64,000 nt of DNA from Galbitalea sp036271875 (GCA_036271875.1 DATAZU010000017.1:1-64000), one strand, 5' to 3'; shown: positions 17,706-25,668, numbered from the stretch's first letter. A program made the numbers and translations. Notes: a model not told the origin generated them from the sequence alone.

Positions 17706-18461
17706 ATGGCGGAAACTACCCCCGCGCCGATACTCTCCCGACTGATCGCCGAAGCATTCGGTACGTTCATCCTCGTCGGAGCCGTGGTCGGCACCGCGGT
17801 ATTTGCCTCAAGCAACACGGGATATCTCGGAGTCGCACTCGCGGCCGGTCTCGCGGTTCTCATTTCCGCGTACGCGTTCGGATCCATCTCGGGCGGCCAC
17901 TTCAACCCGGCCGTAACGCTCGGTGTCGCGGCATCCGGTCGGATGCCATGGCGCGACGTTCTCCCTTACATCGCGGCCCAACTCGTCGGAGCGATTGTCG
18001 CCTCGACGGTCATGTTCGCGATCGACGCCGGCGCGCCGAAGAGCTTCTTCACCGCCTCGATCAAGAACGGGTTCGCGTCCAACGGCTACGGGGCGCACTC
18101 GCCCGCGCAGTTCGATCTCGCTTCCGTACTGGTCATCGAACTCGTATTGACGGCCATCTTCGTCTGGGTGATCCTGTCGGTCACCGCGTCTGGCACGACG
18201 AATCCCGGATTCGCGCCGCTCGCCATCGGACTGACGCTGACGGTTATCCACCTGATCTCGATCCCGGTTTCGAACACCTCGGTGAACCCGGCTCGCTCGA
18301 TCGCAACGGCGATCTACGGAGCGGACTGGACGCGCGCTGACCTGTGGGTCTTCATCATCGCGCCCATCGTCGGCGGTCTCGCCGCCGGTTTCAGCTGGAA
18401 GTTCCTGTTCGGGAAGGCGCTGCTCGGTTCGAACGCGCCGGTGGTCGCAGCCAAGAAGTAG
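17706..18461 (+). CDS. aqpZ: Aquaporin Z-type water channel
   Basis: The 251-residue MIP-family protein has six hydrophobic segments and both NPA boxes: Asn67-Pro68-Ala69 (GGHFNPAV) and Asn194-Pro195-Ala196 (NTSVNPARS). The selectivity-filter residues His182, Thr191 and Arg197 have the same spacing as in E. coli AqpZ, which marks an orthodox water channel rather than a glycerol facilitator. AAGGAAGG lies about ten bases before the ATG. Extracytoplasmic loops are longer than in AqpZ (about 110-135). It sits between the DUF58 gene and an MFS gene and looks like a single-gene unit. Confidence 0.93.
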   Translation: MAETTPAPILSRLIAEAFGTFILVGAVVGTAVFASSNTGYLGVALAAGLAVLISAYAFGSISGGHFNPAVTLGVAASGRMPWRDVLPYIAAQLVGAIVASTVMFAIDAGAPKSFFTASIKNGFASNGYGAHSPAQFDLASVLVIELVLTAIFVWVILSVTASGTTNPGFAPLAIGLTLTVIHLISIPVSNTSVNPARSIATAIYGADWTRADLWVFIIAPIVGGLAAGFSWKFLFGKALLGSNAPVVAAKK

Positions 18462-18473
18462 CAAAGAAACTCT

Positions 18474-18499
18474 GCGGGCCGGGTACCTACTCGGCCCGC
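18474..18499. terminator. Hairpin between convergent aqpZ and MFS genes
   Basis: Arms GCGGGCCG (18474-18481) and CGGCCCGC (18492-18499) pair perfectly around a ten-base loop, 12 bases after the aqpZ stop and overlapping the last codons of the MFS gene. There is no U-run on either strand, as is usual for high-G+C terminators. Confidence 0.45.
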
Positions 18500-19785
18500 G
18501 GGGTGGTTCCCCCGACGGGGTCCTCGGTCTCGGCCACGGTGAGGAGCGATGTCGGTAGCTCGCGGAAGCGGCGTAGCGGCGAGAACAAGACCCAGAGCCC
18601 CGCGAGCATTCCGCCGATAAACGCGATCCAAATGGTCGGCAGGATTCCGATCGCGCCGCCGAGCACACCGGAAATGAGCGCCGAGATCGGCATGACGCCC
18701 CAGACCAGGCAGCGAATGGATGCGTTCATCCGACCGAGCAAGCGGGGCGGGCACAGCCGTTGGCGCAGCGTCACCTGCGTGATGTTGTAGACCAGTACGC
18801 AGAACCCGTTGAGAAACTCACCCACCGCGAGGAGCGGCACCGCCTGGCCTCCGTGAAGCAGAGCCGCGAGCGGCACGGGCAGGAACGCGAGTCCACTAAC
18901 GAACGCGGCGACGATGATGACTCGCCCGTCCCCGATCCAGTGGGCGATGCGCGGCGTCAGGGTTGCCCCCAACAGACCGCCGATCGCGCCCGCCGAGAGC
19001 GTGATGCCGAGGCCGAGCGAACCGATATCGAGCACGCGCAACGCGAAGAGCGGATACAGCGTGAAGGCGAGTGTCGAGAAGAAATTGGACGTCGCGGTGG
19101 TGCCCGCGACGCTTCGGATGAGCGGTTGCTTGGCGACGAACCGAACTCCCTCGGCGATCTCCCTGTGCAGGGGCTGGCGCAGTTTCGGGTCGGCGGGGAG
19201 TTCGGTGTCCCGGATGCGCGACAGGCTGAGGAACGAGACAACATAGCTGATCGAGTCGACGATGATCAGGCCGGGCGCGCTGACGATCGTCAGGAGAACG
19301 CCCGCAATCGCGGGACCTCCGATGCGCGCGACCTGCGCCGTCGCCTCGAGCCTCGAGTTCGCTGGGCCGACCTGCTCCGACTTGACTAGCAGCGGGATGT
19401 AGCTCTGGTAGCCGACGTCGAAGAACACGCTCGCAACGCCGACGATCGCGACGATGACGATGAGCTCCCAGATGGTGAGGAGGTGGGTGTACCAGAGGAT
19501 CGGGATGACGGCGAGTGCCGCGAATCGTACGAAGTCGGCGGCGATCATGACACGGCGCTTCAGCCACCGATCCACCCAGGCACCGGCGGGCAGTCCGACG
19601 ACCAGGAACGCCGCCGTCGAAGCCGCGTTCAGCACGCCCATCTGCCACGCGACCGCGTGCAGGAGTGTGACGGCGAGAACGGGTACGGCAAGGCCGGTGA
19701 ACTGCTCACCGAAGATACTGATGCCCTGACCGCCCCACAGCCAGAGGAATCCCCGGTTGCGGTTCACCGATTTCACAGTCGTCAT
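18487..19785 (-). CDS. MFS transporter (enterobactin exporter-like drug efflux type)
   Basis: The 432-residue protein has about 11-12 transmembrane segments and MFS motif A-like GLPAGAWVDRWLKRRVMI (about residues 56-73). Overall it resembles the MFS_3/EntS group that exports drugs or siderophores. The ATG at 19785 is preferred over 19806 because GATGGGGC precedes it. It diverges from a winged-helix regulator gene and the two share a 12-base palindrome, so local repression is likely. Substrate unknown. Confidence 0.88.
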   Translation of the reverse strand: MTTVKSVNRNRGFLWLWGGQGISIFGEQFTGLAVPVLAVTLLHAVAWQMGVLNAASTAAFLVVGLPAGAWVDRWLKRRVMIAADFVRFAALAVIPILWYTHLLTIWELIVIVAIVGVASVFFDVGYQSYIPLLVKSEQVGPANSRLEATAQVARIGGPAIAGVLLTIVSAPGLIIVDSISYVVSFLSLSRIRDTELPADPKLRQPLHREIAEGVRFVAKQPLIRSVAGTTATSNFFSTLAFTLYPLFALRVLDIGSLGLGITLSAGAIGGLLGATLTPRIAHWIGDGRVIIVAAFVSGLAFLPVPLAALLHGGQAVPLLAVGEFLNGFCVLVYNITQVTLRQRLCPPRLLGRMNASIRCLVWGVMPISALISGVLGGAIGILPTIWIAFIGGMLAGLWVLFSPLRRFRELPTSLLTVAETEDPVGGTTPRAE

Positions 19786-19794
19786 CGCCCCATC

Positions 19795-19806
19795 ATGGCA
19801 TGCCAT
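19795..19806. promoter_or_regulatory. Candidate operator: palindrome ATGGCATGCCAT
   Basis: A perfect 12-base palindrome lies nine bases upstream of the MFS start and about 34 bases upstream of the -10 of the winged-helix gene. The position allows one bound dimer to affect both divergent genes. Confidence 0.4.
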
Positions 19807-19839
19807 TGGGAAAAGTCAATCGCAAGGTCCGCTTCAGAA

Positions 19840-19845
19840 TATGCT
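19840..19845 (+). promoter_or_regulatory. -10 element (TATGCT) of a probable leaderless promoter
   Basis: TATGCT ends seven bases before the ATG at 19853. It includes the earlier ATG at 19841, which argues that 19853 and not 19841 is the start codon. Confidence 0.5.
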
Positions 19846-19852
19846 TGACCGT

Positions 19853-20377
19853 ATGGGAGCGTGGGAAGACGCCGACGACGCGGAGAACGAGCGTCGCGCC
19901 CGCGCGCTCGCCTCGCCCCTCCGGATGCGCATCCTGAGGCTGTGTCTGCACGAGCCCCGCACCAACAAAGAGCTGGCGGACGAACTCGGGGTGAACCCTG
20001 GAACGCTCCTGCACCATATCCGCACGCTCGTCGACACCGGATTCCTGTCGGCCGAACCGCCGAGGCGCGGACTTCGCGGTGCCCGAGAAGTGCCGTACCT
20101 GGCCACGAGGCGCAGCTGGAATTCGGGAGCCGACAACATCTCTCTCACGCTCGTCGAGACGTTCCTGCAGGAGATCGAGGGCCTGCCACCGAACCGACTT
20201 CACATCGTGCGACTCGGTCTCAAGCTCAATGCGGCAAGCAGAGACGAACTGATCGACCGCTTCCAGGCTCTGTTCGAGGAGTACCGGGCTCGACCCGCGG
20301 ATGCTGACGGCGAGCCGTTGTCGCTGATGTTCGCCGAGCACCCGGAGATCTCACGCTCCGAACGCGGCGGCCGCTAA
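19853..20377 (+). CDS. ArsR-like winged-helix transcriptional regulator
   Basis: The 174-residue protein has an N-terminal winged helix (about residues 10-85): LASPLRMRILRLCLHEPRTNKELADELGVNPGTLLHHIRTL is the ArsR/PadR-like DNA-binding core. The C-terminal half (95-150) is helical and may hold the dimer or ligand site. No metal-binding cysteine pair is visible, so it is not a classical ArsR metal sensor. It diverges from the MFS gene, the usual place for a local repressor. The start was set by the TATGCT element; 19841 would add four residues. Confidence 0.85.
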   Translation: MGAWEDADDAENERRARALASPLRMRILRLCLHEPRTNKELADELGVNPGTLLHHIRTLVDTGFLSAEPPRRGLRGAREVPYLATRRSWNSGADNISLTLVETFLQEIEGLPPNRLHIVRLGLKLNAASRDELIDRFQALFEEYRARPADADGEPLSLMFAEHPEISRSERGGR

Positions 20378-21366
20378 CCCGCGACGAGCCTCTTCGCCCC
20401 GGCCTCAAATTCGCCCAGGTCGCCAGTCTGTCCCTGGCGGACGGCGCGGCGGCCGACGACCCACTGGTAGACGAGAAATATGGCCAACGCGACGGTGCCG
20501 ATTCCGATCTTGAGCCACCACGGCCACGGCTGCCTGGTCACGTATCCCTCAATCGTTCCCGACATCGCGAGCGAGATGATCAGGCCGATCACGACGGCGA
20601 AGAACGACCTGCCCTCCTCCGCCAGGGCCAGGCTGCGCGTCCGCGCACCCGGCGCGAGCCACGCCCAGGCCAGCATCATTCCGGCGGCGGATGCCGTAAA
20701 GATGCTGTAGAGCTCAAGCTGTCCGTGCGGGGCGATGTACCACAGGTGGCCGATGTTGCCGTAGCGACCGAGGATCGCCCCGGCGAGGCCGACGTTCTGT
20801 GCATTGGAAAACAACTGGTAGATGGGGAATATCCCGGTGATGCCAAGGGCGATCGTCTCAGCCGCGATGAGAGCGTTGTTTGTCCACACCTGGGCGGCGA
20901 AGTCCTGGGTGGGGTGGGCCGAGTAGTAGCCGACGAACTGCGAGTCGGCGTACTTGTGCAGCTGAGACGGGGTGCCGAGGCTCGCGAGCACCTCCGGATG
21001 CGCGTACATCCAGATACCGTAGGCCAGCGCGATCGCGCAAAAAACGCCGGCACACACCAGGGTCACCCAACGGATGCGATAAAGCGCGGCGGGCAGCTGG
21101 TACACGAAGAACTGTGGGATGCCGCCCAAGACATTGCCACGCGCACCGGTAAATCGCAGGCGCGCCCGGTTGAGGGTCACGGTCAGGCGATCGGCCTGAG
21201 CGGATTGCCCGAGGGTCGTCGTCATCGCCGAAAGGTCGCTCGCGGCCGACTGATACCGGTCGATCAGTTCGTCCGCCTGGGGTCCCTCGAGTTGACGCGC
21301 CTTCGAGAGCCGGGCAAGGCGATCCCATTCTTCGCCGTGGGCGGCTGCATACGCGTCGAGGTCCAT
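20374..21366 (-). CDS. Stage II sporulation protein M-like membrane protein
   Basis: The 330-residue protein belongs to the SpoIIM family by its length, six or so hydrophobic segments and the region NALIAAETIALGITGIFPIYQLFSNAQNVG followed by APHGQLELYSIFTASAAG. The organism need not sporulate; in actinobacteria these proteins sit with RDD, MoxR and DUF58 genes, and the family may act on envelope assembly. The first 100 residues are cytoplasmic and basic. The MDLDAY start at 21366 is typical of relatives; an ATG at 21384 is possible. It diverges from the RDD gene with only 16 bases between starts. Confidence 0.87.
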   Translation of the reverse strand: MDLDAYAAAHGEEWDRLARLSKARQLEGPQADELIDRYQSAASDLSAMTTTLGQSAQADRLTVTLNRARLRFTGARGNVLGGIPQFFVYQLPAALYRIRWVTLVCAGVFCAIALAYGIWMYAHPEVLASLGTPSQLHKYADSQFVGYYSAHPTQDFAAQVWTNNALIAAETIALGITGIFPIYQLFSNAQNVGLAGAILGRYGNIGHLWYIAPHGQLELYSIFTASAAGMMLAWAWLAPGARTRSLALAEEGRSFFAVVIGLIISLAMSGTIEGYVTRQPWPWWLKIGIGTVALAIFLVYQWVVGRRAVRQGQTGDLGEFEAGAKRLVAG

Positions 21367-21382
21367 CTGCTTAAATGATGGC

Positions 21383-22243
21383 ATGACGGTGGTCCAGGAC
21401 AGTGACATCCAGTGGGCCGACGACGACTCCGACTCACTCATCTCCGGGGAAGCGGTTGCCATCGACCTTCGTCCGACCGGTTTCGTCCTGCGCGGCGCTG
21501 GGCTGATCATCGACTGGCTGGTGTACTTCGTTGGCGGCACACTGCTGCTCAGCTTCGTGATCCTTCCCCTGCTGACCGCGGCGGTCGGCAAAGACGGCGA
21601 CGCACAGACCGCGGTGACCCTGGTAACCGTTGTCGTCGTTCTTATCGTCGTCCCACTCGTCGTCGAACTACTGTCGCATGGTAAGTCGTTGGGGAAACTC
21701 GCCGTTGGGGCGAGAATCGTTCGGGACGACGGGGGTGCGATCGGTTTCCGCCAGGCCTTCATCCGAAGCATGGTTGGTTTCTTTGAGATCTATGTCACGT
21801 TCGGCGGCGGCGCGGTCGTCTGTGCGCTCCTCAATTCGCGAACGAAACGGATCGGCGATCTGCTTGCTGGTACATATAGCCAGTACGAGCGCACATCCCG
21901 GATTGTCGAGGCACCGTTCTTTATTCCGCCGCAGTTGCAGACCTGGTCGAGGACCGCTGACGTCGGACGCATCCCCGATCGCCTTGCACGGCGGATTTCC
22001 CAGTACCTGCGCCAGGCGCCCGCGCTGACCCCTGCGGCGCACGCTCGCGTCTCGGCTCAACTCGCTGCCGAGGTATCGCCGTGGGTGTACCCGAATCCCG
22101 AGGCGGAGCCTGACGCTCTTCTCGCCGCGGTTCTTGCGCTTCGACGTCAGCGCGAGTACGCGGCCCTCCTGCTGGAGAAGGAGCGCCTCACGCCGCTGAC
22201 CACCGCGCTCACGGGCGTGCCGAGGGGTTTCCCCGATCGCTAG
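21383..22243 (+). CDS. RDD family membrane protein
   Basis: The 286-residue protein has an N-terminal RDD domain: DLRPTGFVLRGAGLIIDWLVY opens the domain, three hydrophobic segments follow, and SLGKLAVGARIVRDDG and RTKRIGDLLAGTY are conserved family features. The C-terminal 110 residues are soluble, helical and rich in Ala/Arg. RDD proteins are of unclear function (some are ion transporters or antiporters). It pairs divergently with the SpoIIM gene, a known actinobacterial arrangement. Its stop overlaps the ahcY stop on the other strand by four bases. Confidence 0.87.
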   Translation: MTVVQDSDIQWADDDSDSLISGEAVAIDLRPTGFVLRGAGLIIDWLVYFVGGTLLLSFVILPLLTAAVGKDGDAQTAVTLVTVVVVLIVVPLVVELLSHGKSLGKLAVGARIVRDDGGAIGFRQAFIRSMVGFFEIYVTFGGGAVVCALLNSRTKRIGDLLAGTYSQYERTSRIVEAPFFIPPQLQTWSRTADVGRIPDRLARRISQYLRQAPALTPAAHARVSAQLAAEVSPWVYPNPEAEPDALLAAVLALRRQREYAALLLEKERLTPLTTALTGVPRGFPDR

Positions 22244-23709
22244 TAGCGGTAGTGGTCAACCTTGTAGGGACCCGCGACCTCCACGCCGATGTACGCGGCC
22301 TGCACGGGTGTCAGCGTTGTCAGCTCAACACCGAGAGCATCGAGGTGCAGGCGCGCTACCTTCTCGTCGAGACGCTTCGGCAAGACATAGACACCGATCG
22401 GGTACTCCTCGCGATTGACGAATAGCTCGAGCTGGGCCAGTACCTGGTTCGTGAACGAGTTGCTCATCACGAATGAGGGATGCCCGGTGGCGTTGCCGAG
22501 GTTCATGAGTCGCCCCTCGGAGAGCACAAGCACGCTGCGCCCGCTCGGCAGTCGCCACTCGTGCACCTGTGGCTTGATCTCGATCCGCTCCGCTCCGGCG
22601 AGCTTTTCGAGGCCGGCCATGTCGATTTCGTTGTCGAAGTGGCCGACGTTCGCAACGATCGCAAGGTGCTTCATCCCCAGCAGGTGCTCGAGGGTGATCA
22701 CGTTCTCGTTGCCCGTGCAGGTCACAAAGATGTCCGCAACGCCCAGGACACTCTCGATCGTCGTCACCTGGAATCCATCCATGGCGGCCTGCAGGGCGCA
22801 GATCGGGTCAACCTCGCTAACAATGACGCGAGCGCCCTGGCCCCGCAGCGCCTCGGCGGCCCCCTTTCCGACATCGCCATAACCGGCCACGAACACGACC
22901 TTGCCGCCGATGAGGACATCCGTCGCCCGGTTGAGGCCGTCCGGCAGTGAGTGCCGGATGCCGTATTTATTGTCGAACTTGGACTTCGTGACCGAGTCAT
23001 TCACGTTGATGGCCGGGAACAGCAGTTCACCCGTCTTCGCGAGCTCGTACAGCCGGTGCACACCCGTTGTCGTCTCTTCGGTCACCCCCTGGATGCCCGC
23101 TGCGATCGTGGTCCAGCGGCTCGGGTTCACCTCGAGTGACCGGCGCAAGACGCCGAGGATGACGGACCACTCGTGGCTCGCATCCGTCGGTGTCGCGGGA
23201 ACCTGCCCCGCGGCCTCGAACTCGCGCCCCCTGTGCACCAGGAGCGTCGCATCTCCGCCGTCATCGAGGATGAGGTTCGGACCCTCACTGTGCCCATCGC
23301 CTGCGGACTCTGCGCTCCAGTCGAAGATCTGCTCGGTGCACCACCAGTACTCCTCGAGGCTCTCGCCCTTCCACGCGAAAACGGGAACGCCGGCCGGCGC
23401 ATCCACGGTTCCGGTCGGACCAACGGCAACCGCCGCGGCGGCTTCGTCCTGGGTTGAGAAAATGTTGCAGCTTGCCCAGCGCACCTGCGCGCCAAGCGCC
23501 ACGAGAGTTTCGATCAGGACCGCGGTCTGAACCGTCATGTGCAGCGATCCGGCGATCCGCGCGCCCGTGAGCGGTTTAGTCTCCCCGAACTCACGCCGAA
23601 GCGCCATGAGTCCCGGCATCTCCTGCTCGGCGAGCCGCAGCTGGTGACGACCTGCCGAGGCCAGGTCGAGATTCGCGACGCGAAACGGAAGGGAAGTCTT
23701 GGCGTTCAT
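22240..23709 (-). CDS. ahcY: Adenosylhomocysteinase
   Basis: The enzyme hydrolyses S-adenosylhomocysteine to adenosine and homocysteine, removing the product inhibitor of methyltransferases. The 489-residue protein matches the long bacterial form with its insert. Visible features are the NAD site GKVVFVAGYGDVGKG (about residue 265), NVGHFDNEID, HPSFVMSNSFTNQ and the C-terminal VDHYRY. The ATG at 23709 gives the usual MNAKTSLPF start; an ATG three codons upstream is possible. The leader is only about 70 bases long and no SAH riboswitch could be recognised. Confidence 0.96.
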   Translation of the reverse strand: MNAKTSLPFRVANLDLASAGRHQLRLAEQEMPGLMALRREFGETKPLTGARIAGSLHMTVQTAVLIETLVALGAQVRWASCNIFSTQDEAAAAVAVGPTGTVDAPAGVPVFAWKGESLEEYWWCTEQIFDWSAESAGDGHSEGPNLILDDGGDATLLVHRGREFEAAGQVPATPTDASHEWSVILGVLRRSLEVNPSRWTTIAAGIQGVTEETTTGVHRLYELAKTGELLFPAINVNDSVTKSKFDNKYGIRHSLPDGLNRATDVLIGGKVVFVAGYGDVGKGAAEALRGQGARVIVSEVDPICALQAAMDGFQVTTIESVLGVADIFVTCTGNENVITLEHLLGMKHLAIVANVGHFDNEIDMAGLEKLAGAERIEIKPQVHEWRLPSGRSVLVLSEGRLMNLGNATGHPSFVMSNSFTNQVLAQLELFVNREEYPIGVYVLPKRLDEKVARLHLDALGVELTTLTPVQAAYIGVEVAGPYKVDHYRY

Positions 23710-23770
23710 GTACGTCATTCTTGCAGGTCGCGCCGGGGCAGACCCGGCAGCAGTTCTGCACTTCGGCGGA

Positions 23771-23776
23771 TACACT
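23771..23776 (+). promoter_or_regulatory. -10 element (TACACT) of a probable leaderless promoter
   Basis: TACACT ends seven bases before the ATG at 23784, with no room for a ribosome binding site. Confidence 0.5.
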
Positions 23777-23783
23777 GACCGGC

Positions 23784-24080
23784 ATGACGGACGCATCGCG
23801 CAGCTCGAACCAACTGGCGTGGGCGCGACGACTGGGGATCGCGAGCCGAATCTCGCTCGCCCTTTGGCTCGCCGCGTGGGTTGCGTTCGGGACCGCGCTG
23901 GACGTCGGCCGCGACGACGACCTGGTGTCGGCGCTTGCCGTCGTCATCTGCGCGCTCTTCGCACTGGGCTTCGCATTCGAGGCCGGCGCGCGACGGCTTC
24001 GAACTCGCGCGTTTGCGAGCCTGCTCGATCGCACCGATCTCGTTGCGACGGGCTCGCGCGGCGTCCCGCGCGTTCGCTAG
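23784..24080 (+). CDS. Small membrane protein of unknown function
   Basis: The 98-residue protein has a short basic N-terminus, two hydrophobic helices (about residues 20-38 and 45-65) and a basic C-terminal tail, so both ends should be cytoplasmic. I do not recognise a family. It is divergent from ahcY and converges with the HAD gene, 12 bases apart. The start is supported by the TACACT element and is the only sensible ATG in the frame. Confidence 0.65.
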   Translation: MTDASRSSNQLAWARRLGIASRISLALWLAAWVAFGTALDVGRDDDLVSALAVVICALFALGFAFEAGARRLRTRAFASLLDRTDLVATGSRGVPRVR

Positions 24081-24092
24081 CTGTACGGCAAG

Positions 24093-24884
24093 CTAGTCGT
24101 TCTGGCTCGCGGCTCTGGCAAGGAAGTCGGCGAGAAAGTGGGCCGTGGCGTGCCAGTCGTGGACTGCGAACGCACGCACGCCGGTCGCGAGCACCGGGTA
24201 GTCGTTGCCGCCTTCGTCCAGCCGGTCGCCGACAAACAGCATTCTGTCGATGGGGATACCGGTCAGGACGCTGAGCTTCCGCATCCCGTATGCCTTGTCG
24301 ATGCCCTTGCGCGTAATATCCACCGAAGTCGATCCGCCGGAGCGTACCTCGAGATCCGGCAGCAGTGGAGCGACGACCGCGCGAAGCGACTCCTTCTTTG
24401 CACCGGTTGGGTCCCACCCCCGCTTCGCATCAACCGGGGCTGCCTGCCCGAGCCCCGAGAACGTGATCTGCGATCCCCTGTCTTCGAGGATGGGGCCCCA
24501 GGTTTTCGATTCCCACAGCCCTAGGCTCTTCGCGCACCCCTCGAGCGCGGTCACTGCCGCGGCCTTCTGTTCGTCGGTTAGGTTCTCGGCGTACTGCTGC
24601 GTCCAGCCGCCCTCATAGCGGTAGTACTGCGTCCCACAGGTCGGAAGCAGGTGCAGTCGGCCGAATAGCGGGGTCGCGTTCTGCGGCAGCCCCGCAATCA
24701 GTTGTGATTCGAACTGGCCAAACTGTCCGCCGGAGATCACCCCGACCTGGACGATCGTGAGCAACTCGGCGAGCAGAGAGGCAATGTGCGGCGGCAGGCT
24801 TGACTTGGATGGCGCAAGAGTGTCGTCCAGGTCAAAGGCGATCAGGTCGACGCTGGCGGTCGGAACGGAATCGACGCCTGGCAC
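24093..24884 (-). CDS. HAD-IIB family phosphatase, eukaryote-type phosphomannomutase-like
   Basis: The 263-residue protein has the HAD nucleophile motif FDLDDTLA (residues 17-24), motif II GVISGG, and motifs matching the PMM fold: GGSTSVDI, a following conserved lysine (GIDKAYGM) and FVGDRLDEGGNDYPV with the metal-binding GD...GGND. Class IIB HADs of this type include phosphomannomutases (mannose-6-P to mannose-1-P) and sugar phosphatases. In Mycobacterium the gene next to the DUF3499 gene is pmmA, an unrelated phosphomannomutase, so replacement is possible; this is inference. GTG at 24884 has TAGCAT six bases upstream. Confidence 0.85.
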   Translation of the reverse strand: MPGVDSVPTASVDLIAFDLDDTLAPSKSSLPPHIASLLAELLTIVQVGVISGGQFGQFESQLIAGLPQNATPLFGRLHLLPTCGTQYYRYEGGWTQQYAENLTDEQKAAAVTALEGCAKSLGLWESKTWGPILEDRGSQITFSGLGQAAPVDAKRGWDPTGAKKESLRAVVAPLLPDLEVRSGGSTSVDITRKGIDKAYGMRKLSVLTGIPIDRMLFVGDRLDEGGNDYPVLATGVRAFAVHDWHATAHFLADFLARAASQND

Positions 24885-24890
24885 CGCACC

Positions 24891-24896
24891 ATGCTA
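24891..24896 (-). promoter_or_regulatory. -10 element (TAGCAT) of a probable leaderless promoter
   Basis: On the minus strand TAGCAT ends six bases before the GTG at 24884. Confidence 0.5.
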
Positions 24897-24928
24897 GCGG
24901 CAGCTCCTGATCGGAGCCCTCGCCCGGG

Positions 24929-25135
24929 TCAGCCCAGGTGAGCGAGCCGCACGACCTGCCAGCCCTGAGGAGCGGAGAGACGTTCCGCGTGGCGTTCGCA
25001 GAGGTCGTAGCTGTGCGGCTCCGCCGTCTGGCTGAGCGGCCCGAGCACGGCCATCGAGTCGGCGTAAACATAGGTGAGCGTCGAGACGGCATCTTGAATG
25101 CACGCGACCTTGCTGCAGGGTCGTCCGATAACCAC
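24929..25135 (-). CDS. DUF3499 family small protein with a four-cysteine/histidine site
   Basis: The 68-residue protein is a typical DUF3499 member: CSKVAC near the N-terminus (Cys7, Cys12), the conserved STLTYVYADSMAVLGPL, then HSYDLCERHAERL with a further Cys and His residues, and a final GWQVVRL. The Cys/His arrangement suggests a zinc site; function is unknown. Its location next to a Zincin_1 protein and a WhiB2 neighbourhood is conserved in actinobacteria (Rv3258c region). GTG at 25135 has TAGGGT six bases upstream. Confidence 0.9.
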   Translation of the reverse strand: MVIGRPCSKVACIQDAVSTLTYVYADSMAVLGPLSQTAEPHSYDLCERHAERLSAPQGWQVVRLAHLG

Positions 25136-25141
25136 GCTCTC

Positions 25142-25147
25142 ACCCTA
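25142..25147 (-). promoter_or_regulatory. -10 element (TAGGGT) of a probable leaderless promoter
   Basis: On the minus strand TAGGGT ends six bases before the GTG at 25135 (DUF3499 gene). Confidence 0.5.
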
Positions 25148-25185
25148 TGTATCCACCGCCCCGCACGGCGTCTGGCACGCCGGTC

Positions 25186-25191
25186 TACCAT
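25186..25191 (+). promoter_or_regulatory. -10 element (TACCAT) of a probable leaderless promoter
   Basis: TACCAT ends six bases before the ATG at 25198. Together with 25142-25147 it makes a divergent pair of leaderless promoters within 64 bases. Confidence 0.5.
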
Positions 25192-25197
25192 TGGCAC

Positions 25198-25641
25198 ATG
25201 GCTACACCTCGACGACGCAACTCGTCGGTGTCGGCCCGGCCGGGCTGGCGAGACCGTCACGGCCGTGGCATCCGGGCATCCGTTACCGGGCCCCATCTCC
25301 CACTGCTGCGCTCGCGCGCCGATCTGTTCGACATAACCGTCGCGTCCACCGCCGAATACCTCAGGGATCTCTGGCCGGATGAGCTCGGCGATACTCGATT
25401 CGAGGTTGCCGTGCTGCCATCGGCGCCGCTCGGCGCCAGTGGGCTGGATCGCTGGCGGGTCAACAAGCGCGAGCGCACGATCATCCTGTACCGGCTTCCG
25501 ATCGAACGGATGTCGAGGCTGCACCGCTACGACGAGCTGCACAAGCGCATGATGATCGAAAGCTGCGTATTCCGCGCAGTTGCGGAACTGCTCGGCAAAG
25601 ACCCGTGGGACCTCGCTCCCGAACGCTTTCGGCACATCTAG
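25198..25641 (+). CDS. Zincin_1/metallopeptidase family protein lacking HExxH
   Basis: The 147-residue protein matches the actinobacterial 'metallopeptidase family' found next to DUF3499 genes (Rv3259-type): a basic N-terminus, EVAVLPSAPLGASGLDRWRV, then RTIILYRLPIERM and a long C-terminal helix. Where true members have HExxH, this one reads MMIESCVFRAVAELLG, so no zinc-binding HExxH motif exists and proteolytic activity is doubtful. Many actinobacterial members are similarly degenerate. The ATG at 25198 is set by TACCAT; the frame opens earlier (25147) without support. Confidence 0.8.
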   Translation: MATPRRRNSSVSARPGWRDRHGRGIRASVTGPHLPLLRSRADLFDITVASTAEYLRDLWPDELGDTRFEVAVLPSAPLGASGLDRWRVNKRERTIILYRLPIERMSRLHRYDELHKRMMIESCVFRAVAELLGKDPWDLAPERFRHI

Positions 25642-25668
25642 CCCAACCGTCTAACCCTCCCCACACCG

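Noticed and set aside
23710..23783. Possible SAH riboswitch upstream of ahcY
   Set aside because: The leader is only about 70 bases long and I could not fit the SAH aptamer stems or its conserved core.
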